The position numbers were made by a program, and so were the translations under genes. Shown here piece after piece: positions 55,191 to 64,000 of a stretch of DNA of 64,000 nt; the first letter of the stretch is position 1; the number at the start of each line of letters is the position of its first letter. This stretch comes from an uncultured Glaciecola sp. (lineage in GTDB: Bacteria; Pseudomonadota; Gammaproteobacteria; Enterobacterales; Alteromonadaceae). The notes beneath the pieces are model-generated. The model was given only the letters and a program-made list of their open reading frames with translations, was not told where the DNA came from and searched no databases. The stretch lies in the NCBI GenBank assembly GCA_937125395.1, contig CAKZLI010000055.1:1-64000 (forward strand), in the 5' to 3' direction.

Positions 55191-55357
55191 CTGTTTTTGT
55201 GAATAGTTATATTGATTGTAAATTTTCTGTAAAAATAACACTTCCTATACCCTTTGATTTCAGCCAAAATACCCTTATATAAAGCGGTATTATGTCGATA
55301 TATATAATAAATATATTTAATTTGATGAGTGTTCTCATTTTATCATAAGGGAATTTT

Positions 55358-58300
55358 ATGACTGTTTCGCGCCATCCTTCAGTTCTATTAGACAATGTGT
55401 TTAATCTTATAGGCGATAAATCAAAGGGAAACCAAGGGCCTCTTATTCAAGAGTTCGCTAATATTTTATTTAAAAATATTTCTGCTATTGATTTAGAAGA
55501 TCGCAATGATAGTGACCTGTATGGTGCTACGCTTAGTATGTGGCAAGCCTTTGTTGATTACGAGCAAACACAGGCATTTATCAATGTGTTTAATCCCCAA
55601 ATAACACAACATGGTTGGCAATCCGAACACACCATTGTGCAATTGATTGTTGAAGATATGCCATTCTTGGTTGACTCAATTCGTATTGCCCTTAATCGTT
55701 TGGGGATCACTTCGCATTTATTATTGCATAGCCCGATCACGTTGGTCAGAGATGAGAATAGTCGGTTACAGTCTTTTGTATCAGAAAATAAAGCAGACTG
55801 TGTAACCTGTACTAAAGAAACCGTCTTCTTAATCGAAATCGACCGACAAGAATCCAGTGAACAGATCCAAGCATTAACCCAAGAGTTAGCCTCAGTGCTA
55901 AGTGAAGTATCGTTAGTCGTTAATGATTGGCAAGCGATGCAAGATCAGTTAGCCAAGACCAAAGATGTCATTACTCAATCTGCATTTAAACATGATCCAG
56001 CTACAGAGGCGTCAACGTTACAATTTTTGGATTGGTTAGCCGATCATAATTTGACGCTGATGGGCTATCGTTATTATGAAGTAACCACTGCCGATGGTGA
56101 TCATTTATGGCATCCGGTGAATGAATCTAGCTTAGGCATCATGAAAAACTCTATGCGTAAACGTGACCGTCGCATGTCTAATCTACCGGCATCTGCACGC
56201 AAAGAGACCTTATCGCAAAAACCATTACTGTTAACCAAAACGACTTCGTTGGCACGTGTTCACCGTCCTGCATATATTGATTACATTGGTATTAAAGCGT
56301 TTAATAAGGAAGGTGATGTGGTCGGTGAGCATCGCTTCTTGGGCCTGTATTCGGCCGCGCTATACAATTCATCAGTGATGGACATTCCGGTATTAGGGCA
56401 AAAGATCATCGACATTTGTGCTGCAGCAGAGGTAGAGCCTGATACGCATGCCTACAAAGCGATTATCAATATTTTAGAAACGTATCCACGCGATGAGTTG
56501 CTGCATTCATCAGTCAAAGAGCTGGCGCGTATTGCTAGTGGTATCTTCCAAATGCAAGAACGAGGCATTTCTAGAATGTTTACTCGTAAAGACGCGTTTG
56601 GCCGTTTTATCTCCTGCATGACCTACGTTCCGCGTGAAAAATACAACACGGCATTACGTACGCAAACCCAAGACTATTTACAGTTTGCATTTGGCAGTGA
56701 ACAAGAAGTCGAATTTACTACGTATTTTTCTGAGTCTGTGTACGCACGCACTCATTATATTGTGCGGGTTAAAGATAATAATATGGATTATCCAGTGAAA
56801 GAAATTGAACAGAACATTATTGAGCTAACAAAAACCTGGTCAGATCGTTTGGCAACAGTCATTAAAACGGCATATGGTGAGGCTAAGAGTGTCAGCATCA
56901 TCAACCGTTATGCCCAGAGTTTCTCGCAATCATACATGGATGAGTATTTACCTAGCGCAGCGCTAGCGGATATCAATAAACTTGAATGCTTAGCAACAGA
57001 AACCCCATTAGATATGTTGTTTTATCGTCCACAAGAATTAGACAACTCAAGTACTGCAGTAAGATTAAAGTTGTATCATTTGGATGAACCTATTCATTTG
57101 TCTGATGTATTACCGATGTTGGAAAACTTTGGTCTTAGAGTGATTGACGAAACACCATATAAGATTGCGACTGTAAAAGGCAAATCCAATTGGATTATGG
57201 ATTTTAGTATGTTGCATGAGTCGTTTCCTACTGCTGATATGGCCTTATCACAATCGTTGTTCCAAGAAGCATTTGCTGATGTATGGCAAAACGAATTAGA
57301 AGATGATGCATTTAACCGTCTTATCCTCAGTGCCAATTTGACGGGTCGTAATGTGACAATTTTACGTGCGTATGCCAAGTACATGCGTCAAATTGGTTTG
57401 TCGTTTTCAATCGAATATATTGCTAATACCATGGCGGCATATCCTAAGATTGCGGCAGCATTAATTAGTTTATTTGATTATCGTTTTAACCCAGACCATG
57501 CACATGAAAAACAAGTTGAATCAGAGCAAGTCGATGCAATTATGGCGTCGCTTGACCGGGTATCAAATCTAGATGACGACCGTATCATTCGTAAATATTT
57601 AGATCTTATCCTAGCAACAGTCCGGACCAATTTTTATCAGCCTAAAAAGAACGGCGAACAAAAATCATATGTATCCTTTAAGTTGCTACCTGAACATATC
57701 TTGGATATGCCATTACCATTACCTAAGTTTGAGATATTTGTTTATTCGCCAAGAGTTGAAGGTGTCCATTTACGTGGTGGCAAGGTCGCACGAGGCGGAT
57801 TACGTTGGTCAGATCGATTAGAAGATTTTAGAACCGAAGTATTGGGCTTAGTCAAAGCACAACAAGTCAAAAACACAGTGATTGTCCCAGTCGGTGCGAA
57901 AGGTGGCTTTATCTGTAAACAATTACCTAAAACAGGGGGGCGAGATGCCTTCATTGCCGAAGGTAAAGCTTGTTATCGCACATTTATCCGTAGTTTATTA
58001 GACATCACTGACAATATCATTGATGGGCACGTTGTTTATCCTAATGCAGTGGTACGCCATGATGATGACGATGCGTATTTGGTTGTTGCTGCTGACAAAG
58101 GAACAGCAACTTTCTCTGATATCGCCAATGAAATAGCCGATGAGTTTGATTTTTGGTTAGGCGATGCCTTCGCTTCTGGCGGCAGTGTCGGTTACGATCA
58201 CAAAAAAATGGGCATAACCGCACGCGGAGCCTGGGAGTCGGTTAAACGTCATTTCCGTGAGATAGGAATTGATTGCCAGACAACTCAGTTTAGTTGTGTC

Positions 58301-60205
58301 GCTATTGGCGATATGGCTGGAGATGTATTTGGTAACGGTATGCTGCTATCTGAGCAAACCCATTTGGTGGCCGCTTTTAACCATATGCATATATTCTTTG
58401 ACCCCAGTCCAGATATTGCCAAAAGCTACGCAGAGCGAGCACGTTTGTTTGCTGACCCACGTTTAAACTGGGCAGATTATGACACCAGCTTAATTTCTAA
58501 GGGCGGTGGCGTGTTTTCGCGCTCGGATAAATCGATCAGCTTAACCCCTGAAATGAAAAAATGGCTAAACACCAAACAATCCAGTATGACACCCAACGCA
58601 TTGATTCATCAAATTTTACAAATGCAGGTCGATCTCTTATGGAATGGCGGTATTGGTACATACGTTAAAGCAACCAAAGAGAGCGACAGTGATGTTGGTG
58701 ATCGTGCCAATGATGCGGTTCGAGTCAACGGTTATCAGCTCAATGCCAAGATAATTGGTGAAGGCGGTAACTTGGGTTGTACTCAACTTGGTCGTATTGA
58801 GTATGCCAAGCACGGTGGCAAAATTAACACTGACTTTATTGATAATGTCGGCGGGGTTGATTGCTCAGATAATGAAGTCAACATCAAAATATTGTTAAAC
58901 AGTTTAGTTAGCCATGGTGATCTGACCATCAAGCAACGTAACGCCCTGTTATATGACATGACTGATGATGTTTCTGAAATTGTACTGGATGATTGTTACC
59001 GTCAAACGCAATCTATCTCTATCACAGAACAAGCGGGCGTTGGCCAAATTAAAGAACAACTTCGATTTGTACAAACCCTTGAACGCAATGGTGACTTAAA
59101 TCGAGAGCTTGAGTTTATTCCTAACGATGAAGAGTTTTCTGATCGTATCGCCAATGGTGTGGGCTTAACTCGTCCTGAATTATCGGTTTTGATTTCATAC
59201 AGCAAAATGGTCTTGAAAGAAGAGCTAAACCAACCTGCGATTACTGAAAATGCCTATTACCAACAGTTTTTGGTAGATTCATTTCCTACATTACTGCAAG
59301 AAAAATACCAAGCTCAGATGCAGCAACATCCATTGCGTGGCGAAATCATAGCCACAAAACTCACTAACTTTATGATTAATGACATGGGGATTAATTTCGC
59401 CTATCGTTTACACGATGAAACGGGTGCAAGTATCTGTGATATTGCTATTGCTTACTCAGTCGTAAAATCCATTTATCAAATTGGTGATTTGTGGCGTGAT
59501 GTTGAGGAGTTAGACAACAAGATCGAATCTTCTTTACAATTAAAAATGTTAGAGTCTATCCGCCGTTCAATGCGCAGAGCTACGCGTTGGATGCTTCGCG
59601 AAACAATGCAGTTTGATTCGATTAATGATGCTGTCGCGTTCTATCAGCCGAGCTACTTAGACCAAGTTAAACACATTGATAAGTACTTAGTAGAAGAAGA
59701 ATCTACCATGTTAGCTAATAAAGTGACGGATTATGTGGCACAAGGTGTCCCAGAATCGGTTGCATATCGAGTTGCAATCCAGAGTAATGCATTTTGTGCG
59801 CTAGATATCGCACATATCGTTGCACAAACAGAAGCAAAATCGGAAGTAGTATCGCGGTTGTATTTCCAATTAGGTTCACAGTTACAATTGCATTGGTTCT
59901 TAGAACAAATCAATCATCAGCCAGTATCAAATCATTGGCAAGCATTAGCCCGTGCATCTTATCGAGAAGAGTTAGATTATCAACAACGTACTATTGTTGC
60001 TGCTTTACTCATGAATAATGAAAAGATGCACTCAGCCACGCAAGTTGATGAATTATTAGACAACTGGATGGATACGCATTCTCAATTAATCACACGTTGG
60101 TGTGGCATGATGAGTGAGTTCAAATCAAGCCATTCACATGAGTTTGCTAAGTTTTCAGTAGCATTGCGGGAACTATTACTATTAAGTAACAAAATTAATA
60201 CGTAA
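55358..60205 (+). CDS. gdhB: NAD-specific glutamate dehydrogenase (large, GDH-180 type)
   Basis: A 1615-residue enzyme converting glutamate to 2-oxoglutarate and ammonia with NAD+, mainly catabolic. The size fits the GDH-180 class, tetramers with long N- and C-terminal regulatory parts. ACT-like domains lie in the N-terminal half, and the catalytic part is at about 750-1300: GGLRWSDRLEDFRTEVLGL, then VPVGAKGGFICKQLP near residue 847, and the NAD-binding portion around ASGGSVGYDHKKMGITARG. The ATG has ATAAGGG eight bases before it. A terminator precedes it, so it has its own promoter, and another ends it before pyrD. Confidence 0.95.
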   Translation: MTVSRHPSVLLDNVFNLIGDKSKGNQGPLIQEFANILFKNISAIDLEDRNDSDLYGATLSMWQAFVDYEQTQAFINVFNPQITQHGWQSEHTIVQLIVEDMPFLVDSIRIALNRLGITSHLLLHSPITLVRDENSRLQSFVSENKADCVTCTKETVFLIEIDRQESSEQIQALTQELASVLSEVSLVVNDWQAMQDQLAKTKDVITQSAFKHDPATEASTLQFLDWLADHNLTLMGYRYYEVTTADGDHLWHPVNESSLGIMKNSMRKRDRRMSNLPASARKETLSQKPLLLTKTTSLARVHRPAYIDYIGIKAFNKEGDVVGEHRFLGLYSAALYNSSVMDIPVLGQKIIDICAAAEVEPDTHAYKAIINILETYPRDELLHSSVKELARIASGIFQMQERGISRMFTRKDAFGRFISCMTYVPREKYNTALRTQTQDYLQFAFGSEQEVEFTTYFSESVYARTHYIVRVKDNNMDYPVKEIEQNIIELTKTWSDRLATVIKTAYGEAKSVSIINRYAQSFSQSYMDEYLPSAALADINKLECLATETPLDMLFYRPQELDNSSTAVRLKLYHLDEPIHLSDVLPMLENFGLRVIDETPYKIATVKGKSNWIMDFSMLHESFPTADMALSQSLFQEAFADVWQNELEDDAFNRLILSANLTGRNVTILRAYAKYMRQIGLSFSIEYIANTMAAYPKIAAALISLFDYRFNPDHAHEKQVESEQVDAIMASLDRVSNLDDDRIIRKYLDLILATVRTNFYQPKKNGEQKSYVSFKLLPEHILDMPLPLPKFEIFVYSPRVEGVHLRGGKVARGGLRWSDRLEDFRTEVLGLVKAQQVKNTVIVPVGAKGGFICKQLPKTGGRDAFIAEGKACYRTFIRSLLDITDNIIDGHVVYPNAVVRHDDDDAYLVVAADKGTATFSDIANEIADEFDFWLGDAFASGGSVGYDHKKMGITARGAWESVKRHFREIGIDCQTTQFSCVAIGDMAGDVFGNGMLLSEQTHLVAAFNHMHIFFDPSPDIAKSYAERARLFADPRLNWADYDTSLISKGGGVFSRSDKSISLTPEMKKWLNTKQSSMTPNALIHQILQMQVDLLWNGGIGTYVKATKESDSDVGDRANDAVRVNGYQLNAKIIGEGGNLGCTQLGRIEYAKHGGKINTDFIDNVGGVDCSDNEVNIKILLNSLVSHGDLTIKQRNALLYDMTDDVSEIVLDDCYRQTQSISITEQAGVGQIKEQLRFVQTLERNGDLNRELEFIPNDEEFSDRIANGVGLTRPELSVLISYSKMVLKEELNQPAITENAYYQQFLVDSFPTLLQEKYQAQMQQHPLRGEIIATKLTNFMINDMGINFAYRLHDETGASICDIAIAYSVVKSIYQIGDLWRDVEELDNKIESSLQLKMLESIRRSMRRATRWMLRETMQFDSINDAVAFYQPSYLDQVKHIDKYLVEEESTMLANKVTDYVAQGVPESVAYRVAIQSNAFCALDIAHIVAQTEAKSEVVSRLYFQLGSQLQLHWFLEQINHQPVSNHWQALARASYREELDYQQRTIVAALLMNNEKMHSATQVDELLDNWMDTHSQLITRWCGMMSEFKSSHSHEFAKFSVALRELLLLSNKINT

Positions 60206-60258
60206 AGTTTGGCCTATTAGTATTAATTACTGTCAGTACAATGTAAAAAACTCAGAAT

Positions 60259-60304
60259 AAAAAAGCGCTATATGGCATAATTTGCACTGTATAGCGTTTT
60301 TTTT
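60259..60304 (+). terminator. Rho-independent terminator between gdhB and pyrD
   Basis: CGCTATA pairs with TATAGCG, extended by A and T runs, with a 17-nt loop that can form a short inner stem, and eight T. The end lies only 15 bases before the pyrD ATG, so pyrD must be transcribed past it or from within it. Confidence 0.75.
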
Positions 60305-60319
60305 ATTTGGAGTATAAGT

Positions 60320-61330
60320 ATGTTTTCGTTGGCACAAAAAGCCTTATTACAATGTGATCCTGAGTTTGCTCATGACATGACAATTGGGTGGTTAGCAAAA
60401 ACGCAACGTTCCTTTTTAAATAAGACCTACAAACAAACCGTTTCACCTAAACCCGTTTCGCTATGGGGCATGCAATTTAGTAACCCTGTCGGCTTAGCCG
60501 CTGGTCTAGACAAAGAAGGTCAATGTGTTGATGCTTTTAATGCAATGGGCTTTGGTTTTGTAGAAGTAGGTACCGTTACCCCAGTGGGTCAACCTGGCAA
60601 TCCCAAACCTCGTTTATTTAGAATTCCAAGTAAACACGCCATTATCAATCGCATGGGCTTTAATAATCATGGTGTTGACAATTTATTAGCCAATATCAAA
60701 GCGGCAAACAATGACGGTATCTGTGGTATTAATATTGGTAAAAACAAAGCCACCTCAGAAGAGGATGCGTTAAATGATTATCGAATTTGCTTAGAAAAAG
60801 TCTACCAAGTTGCTGATTATGTTACCGTGAACATCTCTTCGCCGAATACTCCTGGTTTACGTAATTTACAATATGGCGAAGCCCTCGATAATTTATTAAA
60901 GGGATTAAAAGACACGCAATCTCAATTAGCTGACAAGTATGGCAAGTATACGCCAATGGCACTTAAAATCGCCCCTGATTTGACTCATACTGAGTTATGT
61001 AGCATTGCTGATTCGATGGTTAATGCCAAGATTGATGGGGTTATTGCCACCAATACAACTCTATCTAGAGACGCTGTGTCCGGTTTACCTAATGCTGATG
61101 AAATGGGTGGGTTAAGTGGCGCAGTCCTAACTGAACGTAGTTTACAAGTCACTGAGCAACTTGCAGCACATTTGCAAGGAGCACTCCCCATTATCAGTGT
61201 TGGCGGGATTAATTCAGCAGTGTCGGCACAAGCGCGGTTAGATGCAGGAGCCAGTCTGGTTCAAGTCTATTCTGCTTTGATTTATCAAGGTCCATCATTG
61301 GTGCCTTCAATTGTTAATGGTCTAAAATAA
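60320..61330 (+). CDS. pyrD: Dihydroorotate dehydrogenase (quinone), class 2
   Basis: Inner-membrane-associated flavoenzyme that oxidises dihydroorotate to orotate with quinone in pyrimidine synthesis. The 336 residues equal the E. coli length. The N-terminal helical extension of class 2 enzymes (1-45) is present, followed by [23 protein letters not shown] and the catalytic serine Ser174 in [11 protein letters not shown]. The stop overlaps the rlmKL start by one base (TAATG), suggesting coupling. GGAG lies seven bases before the ATG. Confidence 0.97.
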   Translation: MFSLAQKALLQCDPEFAHDMTIGWLAKTQRSFLNKTYKQTVSPKPVSLWGMQFSNPVGLAAGLDKEGQCVDAFNAMGFGFVEVGTVTPVGQPGNPKPRLFRIPSKHAIINRMGFNNHGVDNLLANIKAANNDGICGINIGKNKATSEEDALNDYRICLEKVYQVADYVTVNISSPNTPGLRNLQYGEALDNLLKGLKDTQSQLADKYGKYTPMALKIAPDLTHTELCSIADSMVNAKIDGVIATNTTLSRDAVSGLPNADEMGGLSGAVLTERSLQVTEQLAAHLQGALPIISVGGINSAVSAQARLDAGASLVQVYSALIYQGPSLVPSIVNGLK

Positions 61331-63498
61331 TGTATCAATTTTTAGTAACAACTTCCCGTGGTCTTGATGCATTATTGCAAGATGAAATACTAACGATTTG
61401 CCCCAATGTTGACACCAAATTAGCGCCAGGTATGGTGAAAGTAAATGGTGATTTGACCGATGCATATCGTATCTGTATGCACTCTCGATTAGCAAACCGT
61501 GTATTGTGGGTATTGGTGCATGCCGAAAGCCCCAATGAACAAGCATTGTATAACGCTGCAAATGGCATTGATTGGCCGACGCACTTTTCCCATGAACATG
61601 ATTTTATGGTGCAGTTTAACGGTACGACCAAATCCATCAATAACACCCAGTTTGGTGCACTACGAATTAAAGATGCGATTGTCGATCGCTTTGTTGAATC
61701 AGGTGTAATGCGCCCATCAGTCAGTAAACTAGCACCTAAGATCGTCATCCATGCACGTCTGCATCGTGATGAAGTTACAATTTGTATTGATTTGTCAGGT
61801 AAAAGCTTACATCAACGTTACTATCGCCAAAGTACCGGTGAGGCTCCATTAAAAGAACACGTCGCCAGTGCAATGTTGTATCGCAGTGGGTATGTTGAGC
61901 AGGTTCGCCAGAATCAATTATCAAGCAATCCAAGCAATCTTGTTATCGCCGACCCGATGTGTGGTTCAGGAACGATTGCCATTGAAGCTGCGTTAATAGC
62001 TCAGCGAATTGCGCCGGCAGCGGCACGCACTCATTGGGGATTTACACATTGGAAACATCACCAGCCTGCAGCATGGCAACAAGTCGTCACTGAAGCTAAA
62101 GAACAAGAACTTAACCCGAATGACACCCATGTCACTGTGTATGCCAATGATGTAGACCGTAAACTTGTCCGTAGCGCAAAAGAAAACGCCGATGAAGCAG
62201 GGGTCTTTTCCAGTATCATCTTTAGCCAAACGGATGCACTAAAATGGACCATCGATAACCAACCGCTTGAGTCGATTGATACTCATAGTCCGACTCATTT
62301 TATTGTGACCAATCCGCCATATGGTGAACGTTTAGGCGAATTAGCGACGTTACTGCCAATGTTTGTTGATTGGGGCGCACAGCTCAAAGCCCATTTCGCT
62401 AATTGGCAAGTAACTATGTTGACCTCTAATCGAGAGTTGTTGCGTCAACTTCGCTTACGTTCGAGCAAAGAATACGCCATGATGAATGGTAAACTCGAAT
62501 GTAAATCAGTGAACTTTATACTCAATGAAGCAAACTGCACTGCGGTAGAGCAACATTCTGGTCAGATTGATTTTGCTAATCGCTTAAAGAAAAACCTAAA
62601 ACGCTTAAAGCCGTTTATTAGTAGCAATGTGACTAATTGTTACCGTATTTATGATGCTGATTTACCCGAATACAATTGTGCGATTGACCGATATGACGAC
62701 TGGTTAGTCGTACAAGAATATGCGCCACCTAAAGATGTACCTGCTGAAAAAGCGCGTCGTCGCTTACACGATGTTCTGCTGCAGTTGCCGGCATTGACAG
62801 GGGTGAGTACGAAACAAATTGTCTTAAAAGTACGTGAGCAACAAAAAGGCAAAGCACAGTATGACAAGATAAGTACGCACCAAGATCGCTTAGTCGTGCA
62901 TGAACACGGCGCACAGTTTTATGTCAACCTGACGGATTATCTCGATACTGGGTTATTTTTGGATCATCGATTAACGCGCCAACGCTTTGCGCAAGATGTA
63001 CAAGGGCTGCGTGTACTCAATTTGTTTGCTTATACCGGTAGCGTATCAGTGCATGCTGCTCAAGGTAAAGCAGCCAGTGTAACCACAGTTGATATGTCAA
63101 ACACCTACATTGACTGGGCTAAAGATAACTTTCGTTTAAACAATCTCCGTGGCGGGTATGATTTTCAACAAGCCGATTGTTTACAATGGATCAAGCATCA
63201 TGCAAAACAATATGAGCGCATATTCATTGATCCACCGAGTTTTTCCAACTCAAAACGAATGTCTGGCACGTGGGACGTGCAACGAGATCATGTTGGTTTG
63301 ATCCGTGACGCACTAGGTTGTTTAACACGTGGTGGTAAAATTTATTTTTCGAATAACTTACGTAGCTTTAAATTAGATTATGAGGCCGTTACTGCGATGG
63401 GTTTTCAAGTTGAGGATATCAGCAAAGAAACAATTCCAGTCGATTACTTACGTAACCAAAAGATCCACCACTGCTGGATCTTAACATTAGATAAGTAA
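61330..63498 (+). CDS. rlmL: Bifunctional 23S rRNA m2G2445/m7G2069 methyltransferase RlmKL
   Basis: A 722-residue fusion of two methyltransferases. The N-terminal part has a ferredoxin-like region with a THUMP domain (about 60-160) and the RlmL domain with DPMCGSGTIAIEA and NPPYGERLGE (near residue 330), which makes m2G2445. The C-terminal RlmK domain (from about 430) has LNLFAYTGSVSVHAA and DPPSFSNSKRM (near 633) and makes m7G2069. Length compares with 702 in E. coli. It is coupled to pyrD by a one-base overlap and followed by a glutaredoxin-like gene and uup, a common gammaproteobacterial order. Confidence 0.96.
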   Translation: MYQFLVTTSRGLDALLQDEILTICPNVDTKLAPGMVKVNGDLTDAYRICMHSRLANRVLWVLVHAESPNEQALYNAANGIDWPTHFSHEHDFMVQFNGTTKSINNTQFGALRIKDAIVDRFVESGVMRPSVSKLAPKIVIHARLHRDEVTICIDLSGKSLHQRYYRQSTGEAPLKEHVASAMLYRSGYVEQVRQNQLSSNPSNLVIADPMCGSGTIAIEAALIAQRIAPAAARTHWGFTHWKHHQPAAWQQVVTEAKEQELNPNDTHVTVYANDVDRKLVRSAKENADEAGVFSSIIFSQTDALKWTIDNQPLESIDTHSPTHFIVTNPPYGERLGELATLLPMFVDWGAQLKAHFANWQVTMLTSNRELLRQLRLRSSKEYAMMNGKLECKSVNFILNEANCTAVEQHSGQIDFANRLKKNLKRLKPFISSNVTNCYRIYDADLPEYNCAIDRYDDWLVVQEYAPPKDVPAEKARRRLHDVLLQLPALTGVSTKQIVLKVREQQKGKAQYDKISTHQDRLVVHEHGAQFYVNLTDYLDTGLFLDHRLTRQRFAQDVQGLRVLNLFAYTGSVSVHAAQGKAASVTTVDMSNTYIDWAKDNFRLNNLRGGYDFQQADCLQWIKHHAKQYERIFIDPPSFSNSKRMSGTWDVQRDHVGLIRDALGCLTRGGKIYFSNNLRSFKLDYEAVTAMGFQVEDISKETIPVDYLRNQKIHHCWILTLDK

Positions 63499-63500
63499 TT

Positions 63501-63767
63501 ATGATGAGTAAACCCAATAAACGTGTGTGGTTAATCGGCGGTCAAACGTGTGCACTATGCGATGATGCCAGTCTGTTGCTCGATGAAGCATTGGTTGAAT
63601 TGCAACCAGAGGTTGCAGTGACAGTCGAGTACGTGGATGTGCAGTCATCCACCTCACTGTATCACTTGTATGGTGCACGCATTCCGGTATTACTCGAACA
63701 AGATAAAAACTTGGCTTTATATTGGCCATTTACAACAGAAAATATTAAGGAATTTTTACGTTCATGA
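63501..63767 (+). CDS. Glutaredoxin-like (DUF836) protein
   Basis: An 88-residue cytoplasmic thioredoxin-fold protein with CXXC at Cys17 and Cys20 (GGQTCALCDDAS), the form typical of the DUF836 glutaredoxin-like family. The segment ARIPVLLEQD holds the cis-proline. No partner is known. It starts two bases after the rlmKL stop and overlaps uup by four bases (ATGA), so it is part of the same transcript. Confidence 0.85.
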   Translation: MMSKPNKRVWLIGGQTCALCDDASLLLDEALVELQPEVAVTVEYVDVQSSTSLYHLYGARIPVLLEQDKNLALYWPFTTENIKEFLRS

Positions 63768-64000
63768 GCGTATTACAAATTAAAGATGGGTCTGTCATAT
63801 TTGGGCACCCACCAATACTAGACGGTGTTAATTTTGTTTTGGAACCGAATGAACGAGTCTGTATTGTGGGCCGAAATGGTTCGGGCAAATCGACATTTTT
63901 GCAAGTTATCGAAGGCTTAATAATCTTAGATGATGGCGTACGAGTGGTGGATAACAATTACCGTATTTCGCGTTTACCCCAGGATCCTCCTGCCAGTGTG
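63764..64000 (+). CDS. uup: ABC-F ATPase Uup, N-terminal part (3' end outside window)
   Basis: The first 79 residues of an ABC-F protein, which act on ribosomes or DNA rather than in transport. The Walker A motif GRNGSGKST is at 36-44, preceded by NERVCIVGRN, and RLPQDPPASV matches the equivalent position of E. coli Uup. The gene runs off the right edge. The ATG overlaps the glutaredoxin-like stop (ATGA). The gene order rlmKL-uup supports the assignment to Uup rather than another ABC-F type. Confidence 0.88.
   Translation, partial: MSVLQIKDGSVIFGHPPILDGVNFVLEPNERVCIVGRNGSGKSTFLQVIEGLIILDDGVRVVDNNYRISRLPQDPPASV

Noticed and set aside
61335..61748. 137-codon antisense frame at the start of rlmKL
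   Set aside because: It lies entirely within a confidently assigned gene and lacks features of its own.
1..64000. tRNA, rRNA, CRISPR arrays, insertion sequences, integrases, prophage or toxin-antitoxin genes
   Set aside because: None was recognised on reading both strands; small non-coding genes could still be missed without a covariance search.

Overview
The window is a 64 kb piece of chromosome from a gammaproteobacterium, most probably an Alteromonadales member (Alteromonas/Glaciecola-like). The evidence is an AT-rich coding style, a dense set of gammaproteobacterial housekeeping genes in familiar order, and marine-type extras: Na+-coupled transporters, NhaC, the large NAD-glutamate dehydrogenase, a branched-chain 2-oxoacid dehydrogenase and a DUF1302/DUF1329/RND module. 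The genus is inference. I found no rRNA, tRNA, CRISPR array, transposase, integrase or prophage gene. Both ends cut a gene: a penicillin-acylase-family gene on the left and uup on the right.

Layout. 1-3.4 kb: acylase end, sohB, a basic-tailed unknown, a Nif3-like protein. 3.4-7.5 kb: three tRNA wobble-uridine (mcmo5U) genes, cmoM, cmoB and cmoA, with a glutathione peroxidase and a beta-hydroxyacid dehydrogenase between them. 7.6-10.8 kb: an orphan LuxR-type response regulator and fadE, which has a FadR-like operator. 10.8-26.8 kb: a block whose order resembles E. coli 53-56 min (purM/purN, hda, arsC, bepA, perM, bcp, gcvR, dapA, bamC, purC), interrupted by wrbA, DUF2069, TlpA and an unusual HELGH lipoprotein; rluF follows. 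26.8-31.8 kb: a MATE exporter and the bkd operon (E1 alpha, E1 beta, E2; no E3). 31.9-38.2 kb: rlmJ, a Ser/Thr-kinase-like protein, tesB, a gamma carbonic anhydrase, a structured 355-nt intergenic region with a minus-strand terminator, an SpmA-SpmB fusion and a SPOUT methyltransferase. 38.2-42.5 kb: SIMPL protein, fRMsr, a small acidic protein, proQ, prc. 42.5-48 kb: NSS transporter, NhaC, pepN. 48.2-55.1 kb: a four-gene outer-membrane/RND module. 55.4-64 kb: NAD-GDH, pyrD, rlmKL, a glutaredoxin-like protein, uup.

How it fits together. Most genes are core functions: translation and rRNA/tRNA modification, purine and pyrimidine synthesis, envelope assembly and proteolysis (SohB, BepA, BamC, Prc), and amino-acid and fatty-acid catabolism (FadE, TesB, Bkd, GDH). 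The best candidate for a poorly described system is the DUF1302-DUF1329-YCF48-RND module, which sits between pepN and gdhB where related genomes usually have little or nothing. It looks like a dedicated route for a hydrophobic compound across the envelope. Other items worth attention are the kinase-like protein, a possible small RNA at about 36.1 kb, a probable AUU start for bepA, and a shifted resolving cysteine in Bcp.
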